A stretch of 64,000 bases of DNA from Dactylosporangium aurantiacum (GCF_000716715.1 NZ_JNYJ01000002.1:124001-188000), one strand, 5' to 3'; numbered from the stretch's first letter, positions 16,665 through 25,594 are shown. Translations and numbers: made by a program. The notes: generated by a model not told the origin, from the letters alone.

Positions 16665-18275
16665 ATGTCAGTCCGATCCACGCTCGCCGCCGCCGCGGCC
16701 GCGGCCACGCTGCTGGCCCTCGCGGCGCATCCCGCGCCGGCGGGCGCGACCACCACCGCCGTCGCCCCGGCCACCTGCGTCACCGACCCGGCCACCCCGA
16801 AGCACCAGCTGCGCGCCATGTGGATCGCCAGCGTCGTCAACATCGACTGGCCCAGCGCCCCCGGCAGGAGCGAGGCCGAGGTCAAGGCCGAGTACGACGG
16901 CTGGCTCGCCCTCGCCCGGCGGCTCAACTACAACGCCGTCATCGTGCAGGTCCGCCCGCACGCCGACGCGTTCTGGCCCTCGCCGCTGGAGCCGTGGTCG
17001 CAGTACCTCACCGGCGTCGCCGGCCAGGACCCCGGCTGGGACCCGCTGGACTACCTGGTGCGCCGGGCCCACGAGGAGAACCTCGAGTTCCACGCCTGGT
17101 TCAACCCGTACCGGGCGAGCATGCCCGCACCCGGCGGCGCCGGCACCGACGTGGCGAAGCTGCCCGCGAACAGCCCGCTGCGCACGCACCCCGAGTGGGC
17201 GGTGCCCTACCCGGTCGGCAACGCCGCCGGCCGGCTCTACCTCAACCCCGGCATCCCCGCCGCCCGCGCCTGGGTGCAGGACGCCGTGATGGACGCCGTC
17301 ACCCGGTACGACATCGACGGCGTCCACTTCGACGACTACTTCTACCCGTACCCGGCGGCCGGCCAGGACTTCGGCGACGACGCCACGTTCGCCGAGTACG
17401 GCGCCGGCTTCGCCACCAAGGCCGACTGGCGGCGCAACAACATCGACCTGCTCATCCAGGAGCTGGACGGCCGCATCCACGCCGCCAAGCCGTGGGTCCG
17501 CTTCGGGGTCAGCCCGTTCGGCATCTGGCGCAACAAGGCCGCGGACCCGCTCGGCTCCGACACCAACGGCACCCAGTCCTACGACGCCAACTTCGCCGAC
17601 ACCCGCAAGTGGGTGAAGGAGGGCTGGATCGACTACATCGTGCCGCAGGTGTACTGGCACATCGGCTTCGCCGTCGCCGACTACGCCAAGCTCGTGCCGT
17701 GGTGGGCCGACGTCGTGGCCGGCACCGACGTCCAGCTCTACATCGGCCAGGCCGACTACAAGGTTGCCGCCGCCGGCCAGCCCGCCGACTGGTTCGACCC
17801 GCGCGAGCTGACCGACCACCTGACGTTCAACCGGCAGTACCCGCAGGTCCTCGGCGACGTGCACTTCAGCGCGGTGCAGGTCCGCGCGGACCGCCTCGGC
17901 GCGGAGACGGTCCTCACCGCCGAGCACCGCAGCCGGCCCGCGTTCCCGCCCGCCTGGGGCCCGGCGCGCCCGCTGCTGTTCCCGGTGCTCACCACGGCCC
18001 GGCGCACCGACACCGGCGTGCAGCTGGGGTGGCATCCGACGGCGTCCGGCACCGGCCCGTTCGGTGAGGTCACCTCGTACGGCGTGTACCGCTTCGACGG
18101 CACCACCGTGCCGGGCGCCTGCGACCTCGCCGACGCCGCGCACCTCATGGCGACGGTGCGCGGCACCACGTACACCGACCCGACCGCCGAACCGGGCCGC
18201 CGCTACACGTACGTGGTCACCGCCCTCGACCGCCGCTGGCACGAGAGCGCCGCCAGCCCGCCCCGCTGGGTCTGA
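16665..18275 (+). CDS. secreted GHL10 glycoside hydrolase (DigH/YngK-like) with FN3-like tail
   Basis: A 536-residue secreted enzyme. ATG 16665 is chosen because GAAGG sits 5 bases upstream; an ATG at 16653 would add four residues. A signal peptide (ending HPAPAGATT) leads into the PF02638 'glycosyl hydrolase-like 10' domain: LRAMWIASVVNIDWPS, FHAWFNPYR, RYDIDGVHFDDYFYPYP and RFGVSPFGIWRN. The last 100 residues look like a fibronectin type III domain. E. coli DigH of this family cuts glycan strands already stripped of peptides. Downstream of an amidase this gives a logical order: peptides off first, glycan cut afterwards. Activity here is inferred from family and context. Confidence 0.8.
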   Translation: MSVRSTLAAAAAAATLLALAAHPAPAGATTTAVAPATCVTDPATPKHQLRAMWIASVVNIDWPSAPGRSEAEVKAEYDGWLALARRLNYNAVIVQVRPHADAFWPSPLEPWSQYLTGVAGQDPGWDPLDYLVRRAHEENLEFHAWFNPYRASMPAPGGAGTDVAKLPANSPLRTHPEWAVPYPVGNAAGRLYLNPGIPAARAWVQDAVMDAVTRYDIDGVHFDDYFYPYPAAGQDFGDDATFAEYGAGFATKADWRRNNIDLLIQELDGRIHAAKPWVRFGVSPFGIWRNKAADPLGSDTNGTQSYDANFADTRKWVKEGWIDYIVPQVYWHIGFAVADYAKLVPWWADVVAGTDVQLYIGQADYKVAAAGQPADWFDPRELTDHLTFNRQYPQVLGDVHFSAVQVRADRLGAETVLTAEHRSRPAFPPAWGPARPLLFPVLTTARRTDTGVQLGWHPTASGTGPFGEVTSYGVYRFDGTTVPGACDLADAAHLMATVRGTTYTDPTAEPGRRYTYVVTALDRRWHESAASPPRWV

Positions 18276-18286
18276 GGCGGGACCCG

Positions 18287-18326
18287 CCGCGGCTGCCGCC
18301 ACCGGCCCGGGTGGCGGCAGCCGCGG
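18287..18326. terminator. bidirectional terminator, 16-bp perfect stem
   Basis: CCGCGGCTGCCGCCAC (18287-18302) pairs perfectly with GTGGCGGCAGCCGCGG (18311-18326) across an 8-base loop. It lies exactly between the convergent GHL10 and NlpC/P60 genes. Confidence 0.8.
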
Positions 18327-18334
18327 TCAGCCGG

Positions 18335-19324
18335 TCAGCCGGGGCGGCCGTACCCGTACAGGCTGTCGATGTCGATCGGGGCGACCTTCACCACCGTGCG
18401 GCTGTTCGGCGCGTGGATGATCTGGTTGTTGCCGATGTAGATGCCCACGTGCCCGAGGCCGTTGTAGAACACCAGGTCGCCCGGGGCGAGCTGGCTGCGG
18501 GAGATGTGGCGGACCTTCTGGTACTGCTGGGCGGCGTTGTGCGGCAGCGACACGCCGGCGGCCTTCCAGGCCATCATCGTCAGCCCCGAGCAGTCGAAGG
18601 TGTTCGGTCCGGCGGCGCCCCACACGTACTTCTTGCCCAGCTGTGCCCACGCGTAGCTGACGGCCTTGCCCGCCGATCCGGACACCGCCGGCGGCTTGCC
18701 GGGGTTCGCGGTCGTGGTGGTCGTCTTCGGCTTCGCCTTGGCCGCGGCGGCCGCCGCCTCGGCCTTGCGCTGCAGCTCGTCGAGGCGGGCGATGTCGCCC
18801 TCGATCTTCTTGCGGCGGGTCTCCAGCTCGATCTTCTGCTGGCTCTGCGTGGCGAGGGTGTCGTTGAGCCGGCGCTGCTCGGCGTCGAAGGCGTCCTTCG
18901 CCGTGCCGTACGCGGCCAGGTCCCGCTGCTGGCTGCGGGAGATCTGCCGCAGGGTGCCGACCCGGTCGGTGAACGCGTCGGTGGAGCGCGCGCCGAGCAT
19001 CAGCGACCAGGTGCCGAGGTTGCCGCCGGTCTTGTAGGCGTTGACGGCGACGGTGGCGGCGTCGTCCCGGGCGGCCTGCATGCTGGCCTGCAGCGGCAGC
19101 AGGTCCGCCTGCAGCTTCGTGATCGCCGCCTGGGTGGCCTCCAGGTCGCCGTTGACCTTGTTGTACTGCTCGACGACCAGCTCGACCTCCTTGTTGCCCT
19201 GGTCGATGCGGGCCTGGAGCTCCTCCGGCGTCGGGTCCGCGTGCGCGGCGCAGGCCGGGGCGATCATCGCCGCCACCGCCAGCGCGACGACCGCCGTGCG
19301 CAGCGTCGTGCGTCCGTTCAACAC
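18335..19324 (-). CDS. secreted coiled-coil NlpC/P60 peptidoglycan endopeptidase (RipA/CwlO type)
   Basis: A 329-residue protein starting at GTG 19324 with AGAAGGA seven bases upstream. A signal peptide (residues 1-30, ending ACAAHA) is followed by a long coiled coil (about 32-205, many Glu/Gln/Lys heptads), a Thr/Pro linker and an NlpC/P60 domain: KKYVWGAAGPNTFDCSGLTMMAW with the catalytic Cys, GLGHVGIYIG with the His. This is the architecture of D,L-endopeptidases that cut gamma-D-Glu-diaminopimelate bonds during growth. Its leader carries a cyclic-di-AMP riboswitch, a regulation known for actinobacterial wall hydrolases, so expression should fall or rise with c-di-AMP and hence with osmotic and wall state. 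Confidence 0.9.
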   Translation of the reverse strand: MLNGRTTLRTAVVALAVAAMIAPACAAHADPTPEELQARIDQGNKEVELVVEQYNKVNGDLEATQAAITKLQADLLPLQASMQAARDDAATVAVNAYKTGGNLGTWSLMLGARSTDAFTDRVGTLRQISRSQQRDLAAYGTAKDAFDAEQRRLNDTLATQSQQKIELETRRKKIEGDIARLDELQRKAEAAAAAAKAKPKTTTTTANPGKPPAVSGSAGKAVSYAWAQLGKKYVWGAAGPNTFDCSGLTMMAWKAAGVSLPHNAAQQYQKVRHISRSQLAPGDLVFYNGLGHVGIYIGNNQIIHAPNSRTVVKVAPIDIDSLYGYGRPG

Positions 19325-19343
19325 GGCACAGTCCTTCTTCCGC

Positions 19344-19502
19344 GACCGCCTACCGGGTTAGCTGACGGATTCGGGCGAGAAGAAGGCGCGCCCTACCGCG
19401 CCGCGGCGCGGATTCACCCCATGGGAAACCCCGGTTGGTTCCCCGGCTCCCCGGCCCACGCCCGGCGTTCGGGCGCCCGGCCGGCGACTCGGCGGCACCT
19501 GC
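19344..19502 (-). promoter_or_regulatory. cyclic-di-AMP riboswitch (ydaO/yuaA class)
   Basis: Read on the minus strand from about 19500, the leader has GTGCCGCCGAGTCGCC, CCGGGGAACCAACC, GGGGTGAATCC (around 19410-19420), a variable arm, then CGAATCCGTCAGCTAACC followed by CGGTAGGCGG (19374-19347). These blocks and their order are the conserved core of the ydaO/yuaA riboswitch, which binds cyclic di-AMP. It ends about 20 bases before the start codon of the NlpC/P60 gene it controls. Limits are approximate to 5-10 bases. Confidence 0.9.
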
Positions 19503-19578
19503 CCGGGCCACCCCGGCGGGGCGGCGACGTCCGGCAGGCCAGCCCCAACGTAACCGCCGCGGACACCGCCGAGCCTCG

Positions 19579-19606
19579 ATCTAAGCCACACTTAACGAAG
19601 ACGCAA
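19579..19606 (-). promoter_or_regulatory. candidate promoter for the riboswitch-controlled NlpC/P60 transcript
   Basis: On the minus strand TTGCGT (19606-19601) and TTAGAT (19584-19579) are separated by 16 bases, a good sigma-70-type pair, about 75 bases before the riboswitch core. The stretch is noticeably AT-rich for this DNA. Confidence 0.5.
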
Positions 19607-19636
19607 GACGGATCTGGCCCCGGCGGCGGTGCCGGC

Positions 19637-21856
19637 TCAGCCGGGGGTGGCCCGGGTCAGCCGGCGCGGCGGCTCGGGCGTGCCGGCGAGGCGCTGCTGC
19701 TCCTCGGCGACGATCATCCGGGCGAGCTGCACCTCGGAGATGTCCACGGCGCCCGGGGAGGCCTGGGCGATGGTGCTGTGCCGCACGTACGCGTCGAAGA
19801 GCTGCGCCTTCGAGCCGAGGATCTCGATCATCCGCTCGTCGACGGAGTCGGCGATGAGCAGCCGGTGGACCTGGACGGTGCGGACCTGGCCCATGCGGTG
19901 CGCCCGGGCGATCGCCTGGGCCTCGATCGACGGCTTGACCTGGGGCTCGCACAGGATGACGACGGAGGCGGCCTGGATGTTGACGCCGACGCCGGCGGCC
20001 TCGATCTGGCAGACGAGGACGGCGGGTCGCGCCGCCGCGGTGAACGCGTCGACGATGCGCTGCCGGTCGGCGACCGGGGTGGCGCCGGTGATCGGGCCGC
20101 GGGCGTCGGCGCCGAGCGCGGCGCCGACCACGGCGAGGACGTCGCGGAAGTAGGAGAAGACGACGACCTTGCGGCCGTTGGCGAGGGCCTCGCGGGCCAG
20201 TTCGAGCAGGCGGGTCAGCTTCGCCGAGTCGTGCGGGCGGCGCACGGCGAAGGCGGCCCGGCGCATCGCCATGAAGTTGCCCTCGCGCACCGCGTCGCGG
20301 TACGCCCGGCCGTCCTCGGCGCTGAACTGCTCCCACTCGTCGACCTGCACCAGCTCGGGCAGCTCGGTGAGCACGTCGGGCTGGTTGCGGCGCAGGTACA
20401 CCGGGGCCGCCGCACGGCGGAACGCCTCGACGCTGATCGCCGCGTGCTCCGGGCCCATGCCGGCGGCGACGTCCGGCCGCAGGTGCTCGATCAGGGCGCG
20501 GAACTCGTCGATGCGGTTCTCCATCGGGGTGCCGGTGAGGAACAGCACCCGCTCGGAGCCCGCGGCGGCCCGGTTCACCGCCTGGGACCGCTTCGCGTCG
20601 GGGTTCTTCACGTAGTGCGCCTCGTCGACGACCAGCATCGCGGGCCGCAGCGGCAGCTCGCCGAGGGCGCCGAGCGAGCCGAACGTGACCACCCCGGCGC
20701 CGCCCTGGGCCCGCCACCGGGCCGCCGCCCGGGACCGGCCGCTGCCGTGCAGGGCGACGACCGGGATCGTCGAGTGCCGGGCGATCTCGCGTGACCAGTT
20801 GATCAGTACGCTGGCCGGGCAGACGACCAGGAAGTGGGTGGCGCCGCGGGCGGCCAGGTGTGCCATCGCGGCGATCGCCTGGACCGTCTTGCCCAGCCCC
20901 ATCTCGTCGCCGAGCACGACCCGCCGCTGCACCAGGGCGAACCGGGCACCGAAGGACTGGTACCCGCGCAGCCGCAGGCCGTCGCTGAGCCGGGACGTGT
21001 CCAGCTGCTGGGCGCCGACGCGTTCGACGATGTCGGCGGGCAGGAACCCCTCGCTGGCCGCGACGTCACCGCCGAGGCCGACGACCTGGCTGAGCAGGCC
21101 GTAGTAGTCCGCGGAGCGCCGCTCGTAGTCGCGCCAGGCCGGTTTCGCGCCGGGCGGGCGCACGGCGCGGACCGCCCGGGCGGCCGCCGGCAGGCCGGCG
21201 GACTCGGCGGTGTCGACCAGCGCGCGGACCCGCCGGGCCGCGTCGTCGGCGGTGGCCCGGTCCGCGGCCCGCATGAACCACCGGCGCAGCGACCCGGCCG
21301 GCGCGGCCACCGGCCGCTGCCGGGCCAGGTCACCGGCGAGCCGCGTCGCGTCCGGCTCGTGCGCCCCGGCCGCGTGCCACACCGCGCCCCAGGTGGCGAG
21401 GGCCCGCACGAGGCGGGTCATGTCCGGGTCCTTCGGGTCGAACTCGATGCGGAACTGCAGCGCGTCGCGCGCCGCCCGCTTGAGCTGCTCCGCGGCGTGG
21501 ATGGTCCGCCGGGCGGTGCCGTCGCCGATGCCGGGCACCGCCGTGAGCCGTCGCGGGCCGGCCCGCAGCACGTCGGCGACCGAGCGGATGCCGTGCGCGG
21601 GCAGCTCGTCCAGCCGGGCCCGGCCGTCGACGGTGTCCTTCAACGTCTCGATCGACATGGTGCCGAGCGCGGCCCACACCTGGGGCTCGCTGGCCACCTC
21701 GTACGCGGCGACGACCTCGGCCCGGGCGGCGCCGACGATCCCGGCGACCGCCTCGGCGTCGGCCTGCACGTCGACCGCCCTGGCCAGCAGCGCGCGCGTC
21801 TCCCGGCGCCCCGCGGCCGTCATCCCGCCGCCCGGCGCCGGCGCACCGTGGGGCAT
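19637..21856 (-). CDS. SNF2-family DEAD/DEAH-box helicase
   Basis: About 739 residues from ATG 21856; starts at 21823 (ATG) or 21943 (GTG) are possible, and no strong ribosome site settles it. The N-terminal 300 residues hold a helix-hairpin-helix-like element (RRLTAVPGIGDGTARRTIHA) and otherwise unassigned sequence. The motor shows motif I GDEMGLGKTVQAIAA, motif II DEAH (LVVDEAHYVKNP), motif III LFLTGTPMENR, and the C-terminal lobe with KVVVFSYFRDVL, AAGVGVNIQAASVVI and IARAHRMGQVRTV (motif VI). Swi2/Snf2 ATPases translocate on DNA and remodel nucleoprotein; HepA/RapA-like roles are possible. The neighbours give no functional hint. No nuclease domain was seen. Confidence 0.85.
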   Translation of the reverse strand: MPHGAPAPGGGMTAAGRRETRALLARAVDVQADAEAVAGIVGAARAEVVAAYEVASEPQVWAALGTMSIETLKDTVDGRARLDELPAHGIRSVADVLRAGPRRLTAVPGIGDGTARRTIHAAEQLKRAARDALQFRIEFDPKDPDMTRLVRALATWGAVWHAAGAHEPDATRLAGDLARQRPVAAPAGSLRRWFMRAADRATADDAARRVRALVDTAESAGLPAAARAVRAVRPPGAKPAWRDYERRSADYYGLLSQVVGLGGDVAASEGFLPADIVERVGAQQLDTSRLSDGLRLRGYQSFGARFALVQRRVVLGDEMGLGKTVQAIAAMAHLAARGATHFLVVCPASVLINWSREIARHSTIPVVALHGSGRSRAAARWRAQGGAGVVTFGSLGALGELPLRPAMLVVDEAHYVKNPDAKRSQAVNRAAAGSERVLFLTGTPMENRIDEFRALIEHLRPDVAAGMGPEHAAISVEAFRRAAAPVYLRRNQPDVLTELPELVQVDEWEQFSAEDGRAYRDAVREGNFMAMRRAAFAVRRPHDSAKLTRLLELAREALANGRKVVVFSYFRDVLAVVGAALGADARGPITGATPVADRQRIVDAFTAAARPAVLVCQIEAAGVGVNIQAASVVILCEPQVKPSIEAQAIARAHRMGQVRTVQVHRLLIADSVDERMIEILGSKAQLFDAYVRHSTIAQASPGAVDISEVQLARMIVAEEQQRLAGTPEPPRRLTRATPG

Positions 21857-22019
21857 CGCGCGGCCATGCCCTGACGGTACCGACCCGCCGCCCGCGCCGC
21901 TCGCCGCGCCCCGCCCGGTCGCGGCCGGTCGCGACACCGTCACGCCCGGCCGGGAACGCCGCCGGCTCGGCGAGCAACGTCGATGCCCGCGGTGCCCGCC
22001 GCGGCCCGGCCGGGAACCG

Positions 22020-23189
22020 TCACCAGCCGGTCGCGGTGGCGGCGACGGCGCGCAGGTACGCGGCGGCCGGCGCGGGCACGTACAGGTCGTCGAGGTCGCG
22101 CGGCGAGGCGCGCAGCAGGACGCCGCACAGCACTGCGGCGTCCAGGTACACGGCGGTGTCGGTGGGGTGCTTGCCGTCGGCGGTGATGAGGTACGCCGTG
22201 CCGCGCGCGGCGATCACCGTCTCGAACGCGTCACCGATCGGGGCGAACAGGTGCGGCGTGTCCCGGGCCGCCGCCAGCGCCGCCGACAGGTCCGCGGCGT
22301 GCGCGTCGATCGCGGCCGTCGCGGCGGCCCGGCTGGGGAACGGCGCCGGGTCGGCCAGGGCCCAGTTCTTGAACAGCACCACCCGCCCGCCGGGCTTCAG
22401 CGCCCGCCCGAACGTCGGCGCGTACCGGTGCAGCAGCGTGTCGGTGGCGGCCGCCGGGTCGGTGGCGAGCAGGGTGCTGTACTCCTGCAGCACGATCGCG
22501 TCGTACCGGCGCGCACCGCTGAGCGCCGCGGCGACGAGACCGTCGTCCCAGGTGCGGCGCAGCGTGTACCCGGAGCGGATGACCTCGGTGACGGTGACCG
22601 TCCGGCCGGCGGCGGCGGCCAGGCGCCGCACCAGCGCGGGCGTGTCCTCGCCGCTGGTCCGGTTGACCGTGCCGAGCAGGCTGTTGCCGACGAAGAGCAC
22701 GTCCAGGTCCGTGGCGGGCGCGGCCGCGGCGACGGTGAGGCGCACGGTGCGCGGGGCGCCGAGCGGGTCGCCCGCGCCGGTGACGGCCTGCACGCTGAGG
22801 GTGTAGCGGCCGGGCCTGGCCAGCAGCGGGCAGCCGGTGGTGTCGCAGCGGAAGCCGGACGCCGCCGGCGCGGTGTGTGCGGTGCCGCCGCCGTCGGTGC
22901 CGCGCATGGTGTACGTGACCCCGCCCGGACGCACGCCCGGTGCGAACCCGGCGCGCAGGCTGCGGCCGGCCGGCGCGGCGGCGTCGAGCACGGTGCCGTC
23001 GGTCAGCGGCGACAGCCCCAGGACCGGCCGCCCGGTCGCGTCGTTGACCAGCGACACCCCGGTGACCACCCGGGCGGCGGCGGGCGCGCCCCGCGCGGCC
23101 ACCGGCGGCGCCCCGCGCGGCACCACGGCGGCGCCGAGGAGCACGGCGACGCCGAGGACGGCGGTCCACGGCCGGCGACGGTTCGGCAC
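22020..23189 (-). CDS. secreted SGNH/GDSL-like hydrolase
   Basis: A 389-residue secreted protein. GTG 23189 is preferred because GAGGAG (23199-23204) precedes it at 9 bases. The N-terminus RRRPWTAVLGVAVLLGAAVV is a signal peptide. Residues about 35-150 form a beta-sandwich-like extension. The catalytic part opens with DLDVLFVGNSLLG (block I, Ser nucleophile), has YDAIVLQEYST, and closes with DGKHPTDTAVYLDAAV (block V, Asp and His). Such enzymes de-esterify sugars or lipids outside the cell; the substrate is unknown. It is downstream of the MFS gene on the same strand but separated by about 200 bases. Confidence 0.72.
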   Translation of the reverse strand: MPNRRRPWTAVLGVAVLLGAAVVPRGAPPVAARGAPAAARVVTGVSLVNDATGRPVLGLSPLTDGTVLDAAAPAGRSLRAGFAPGVRPGGVTYTMRGTDGGGTAHTAPAASGFRCDTTGCPLLARPGRYTLSVQAVTGAGDPLGAPRTVRLTVAAAAPATDLDVLFVGNSLLGTVNRTSGEDTPALVRRLAAAAGRTVTVTEVIRSGYTLRRTWDDGLVAAALSGARRYDAIVLQEYSTLLATDPAAATDTLLHRYAPTFGRALKPGGRVVLFKNWALADPAPFPSRAAATAAIDAHAADLSAALAAARDTPHLFAPIGDAFETVIAARGTAYLITADGKHPTDTAVYLDAAVLCGVLLRASPRDLDDLYVPAPAAAYLRAVAATATGW

Positions 23190-23386
23190 TGGCGGCGACT
23201 CCTCGGGCACGGCGCCCGGCTGGCGCCCGCCCAGGGTCCGCACCGGCGCCCCGCGGTGTCAATCGCGGGCGCCGCCGGTTCCACCGATCGGCGCCCGATC
23301 CCGGCCCACCACGGGACCCGCCCCCGCCGCCGCGTGCCGGTGCGGTGACCACCGGTGACCGCGCCGGGACCGCGCCGGGACCGCGG

Positions 23387-24808
23387 TCAGTGCACGAACA
23401 CCGGTGCGTCCGTGGCCGCCGGGCGGCCGCCGGGCAGCGCCGCCGCCAGCAGCAGCGCGGCGACCGCGGCGGTGACCGCGGCGACGGTGTACGCGTCGGT
23501 GAACCCCGCGACCGCCGCCGGCCCGGCCGCCGGGTCCACGCCGGCGGCGGCGACCGACGACGCGATCGCGACGCCGAGGGCCGCGCCGAGCTCGTGGCCG
23601 GTGTTCAGCACGCCGGACGCGCTGCCCGCCGCGTGCCCCTCGACGCCGGTCATCACCGAGGTGGACGCGGTGACGAAGCCGGCGCCGAGGCCGGCGGCGG
23701 CCAGGACGAACCCGGGCAGCACCGCCCGCAGCGGGTCGTCGTGCGCCGACACCCCGGCGAGGAGGGCGAAGCCGGCCGCCGCGGCGGCGAAGGCGGCGAA
23801 CGCGACCGGGCGGGCACCGAAGCGGCGCAGGCCGTGCGCGGCCGCGTGCGCCGCCGCGACGGTGGCCACGGTGACCGGCAGGAACAGCAGGCCGGTGCGC
23901 AGCGCCGAGTACCCGAACACGTGCTGGGCGAGTGTCGAGGTGAGGAAGAACCCGGCGACGAGCAGCCCGGACGCGGCCAGCATGACGGCGTTGCCGGCAA
24001 GGACCGGCCGCCGCCGCAGCAGCGTGACCGGCAGCAGCGGCGTGCGGGCGGTGCGCTGCACCACGGCGGCCGCGGCGGCGAGCCCGGCGGCGGCCGCGAT
24101 CGGCAGCCAGGTGCCGGTGGACGTCCAACCGGCGCCGCCGGCCCGGGTCAGGCCGTGGATCAGCGCGGCGGCCGCCCCGGTCAGCAGCAGCGCGCCCGGG
24201 ACGTCGACGCGGCCGCGGTACCGCGGCGACCGGGGCACGACGACGGCCACCGCACCGCCGACGGCCACGCCGATCGGCACGTTGACGAAGAACACCCAGC
24301 TCCAGCCGGGTCCGGAGACGAGCAACCCGCCGACGAGCACACCGGCGGCGGCGCCGGCACCGCCGACGGCGCCCCACACCGCGAGCGCCCGGTGGCGGCG
24401 CGGGCCGTGGAACATCGTGCTGACGACGGCCAGGGCGGCCGGGGACAGCAGCGCCGCGCCCACGCCCTGCGCCGCCCGCGCGGCCAGCAGGGTCGCCGGG
24501 CCGCCGGCCAGCCCGGCCGCCAGCGACGCCGCGGTGAACACGGCGAGGCCGGTGAGGAAGACGGCGCGCCGGCCGAGGACGTCGGCGAGGCGGCCGCCCA
24601 GCACGAGCAGCCCGCCGAAGCACAGGGTGTACGCGGTGACCACCCAGGTCGCCGCCGCCCGGTCCAGCCGTAGGTCGGTGGCGAGCCGCGGCAGCGCGAC
24701 GTTCACGACCGTGACGTCCAGGATGACCATGAACTGGGCCAGGCAGAGCAGGGCGAGCACGCCCCAGCCGCCGCGGCGGCCGGTGCCGGCCGGATGATGA
24801 TGAGGCAT
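23387..24808 (-). CDS. MFS multidrug efflux transporter, DHA2 (EmrB/QacA) family
   Basis: A 473-residue protein, ATG 24808 with AGGAGTGA eight bases upstream. About 14 membrane spans are visible. Signature motifs: ILDVTVVNVALPRL in TM1 (motif D1), GGRLADVLGRRAVFL in loop 2-3 (motif A), ARAAQGVGAALLSPAAL (motif B) and GPGWSWVFFVNVPIG. These are drug:H+ antiporter-2 exporters of lipophilic cations or antibiotics. Divergent from a TetR repressor with palindromic operators between them, the usual inducible pump arrangement. Confidence 0.9.
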   Translation of the reverse strand: MPHHHPAGTGRRGGWGVLALLCLAQFMVILDVTVVNVALPRLATDLRLDRAAATWVVTAYTLCFGGLLVLGGRLADVLGRRAVFLTGLAVFTAASLAAGLAGGPATLLAARAAQGVGAALLSPAALAVVSTMFHGPRRHRALAVWGAVGGAGAAAGVLVGGLLVSGPGWSWVFFVNVPIGVAVGGAVAVVVPRSPRYRGRVDVPGALLLTGAAAALIHGLTRAGGAGWTSTGTWLPIAAAAGLAAAAAVVQRTARTPLLPVTLLRRRPVLAGNAVMLAASGLLVAGFFLTSTLAQHVFGYSALRTGLLFLPVTVATVAAAHAAAHGLRRFGARPVAFAAFAAAAAGFALLAGVSAHDDPLRAVLPGFVLAAAGLGAGFVTASTSVMTGVEGHAAGSASGVLNTGHELGAALGVAIASSVAAAGVDPAAGPAAVAGFTDAYTVAAVTAAVAALLLAAALPGGRPAATDAPVFVH

Positions 24809-24825
24809 GACCGTCACTCCTATGT

Positions 24826-24890
24826 CGTACAGCGATGTACGGTTTACCGTAGCGGGTCGTCGGCCTAAACTGAACATGTGTGTTCGGTTT
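24826..24890. promoter_or_regulatory. tandem palindromic operators between MFS pump and TetR gene
   Basis: Three inverted repeats lie in the divergent promoter region: CGTACA-GCGA-TGTACG (24826-24841, perfect), TACGGT-TT-ACCGTA (24838-24851, perfect, overlapping the first) and AAACTGAACA-TGTG-TGTTCGGTTT (24867-24890, one mismatch). The last has the size and form of a TetR-family operator and sits just upstream of the repressor gene; the first two are nearer the pump gene. Confidence 0.6.
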
Positions 24891-24922
24891 CATGGACTGG
24901 TAGGGTGCGTGCGGAGGTGCCG

Positions 24923-25561
24923 ATGGCAGCGACGACGAAGGCGGCGGACGGCGGCGACGGGGCGGGCCGCCCGCGGGGCAGCCGCGCCGACGCGCAGCGC
25001 AACGTGGGTGCGATCCTCGACGCCGCCCGGGAGTGCCTGTCGGTCGACCCGACCGCGAGCATGCAGGAGGTCGCCCGCGCCGCCGGGGTCGGCCGGGTGA
25101 CGCTGTACAGCCACTTCGGCTCCCGGGCCGAGCTGCTGGACGCCGTGTTCACCAGGGTCATGGCCGACGCCGACCGGGCCCTGGCCGACGTGGACCTCAC
25201 CGGTGACGAGCGCGCCGCCCTCGCCCGGCTGGTCAGGTCGTCCTGGCGGATCGTCGAGCAGTTCCGGCTGCTGCTCTTCGCCGCCCAGCTGGAGCTGCCC
25301 GCCGACCGGATCCGCGAGTACCACGACCGCCCCCTCGGCCGGGTCGAGGCGCTGATCAGGCGGGGGCGGCGCAGCGGGGTGTTCCGGACCGACCTGCCGG
25401 TGTCCTGGATGGCGAGCGTCTTCTACGGCGTCATCCACGGCGCCGCCGAGGAGATCAACGCCGGGCGGCTCACCGCCGAGCGGGCCCCGAAGGTGATCAT
25501 CGCGACGCTGCTGCCGGCGTTCGCGCCCGCCGCGCCCGCCGCGCCCGCCGCGTCGCGGTGA
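24923..25561 (+). CDS. TetR-family transcriptional repressor
   Basis: A 212-residue protein; ATG 24923 has GGAGG five bases upstream. An earlier in-frame ATG at 24878 would fall inside the operator, so it is rejected. The N-terminal helix-turn-helix reads SMQEVARAAGVGRVTLYSHFGSRAELLDAVF, classical TetR. The C-terminal ligand domain has WMASVFYGVIHGAAEEINAG. The tail is an Ala/Pro repeat (APAAPAAPAAS). It should repress the divergent MFS pump and itself until a drug-like ligand binds. Confidence 0.9.
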   Translation: MAATTKAADGGDGAGRPRGSRADAQRNVGAILDAARECLSVDPTASMQEVARAAGVGRVTLYSHFGSRAELLDAVFTRVMADADRALADVDLTGDERAALARLVRSSWRIVEQFRLLLFAAQLELPADRIREYHDRPLGRVEALIRRGRRSGVFRTDLPVSWMASVFYGVIHGAAEEINAGRLTAERAPKVIIATLLPAFAPAAPAAPAASR

Positions 25562-25594
25562 GCCGCGGGCCGGCGGCGCCGGCCCGCGGGTGCC

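Noticed and set aside
19358..19591. A small minus-strand open frame within the NlpC/P60 leader
   Set aside because: It coincides with the conserved riboswitch core, and the translation has no protein likeness.
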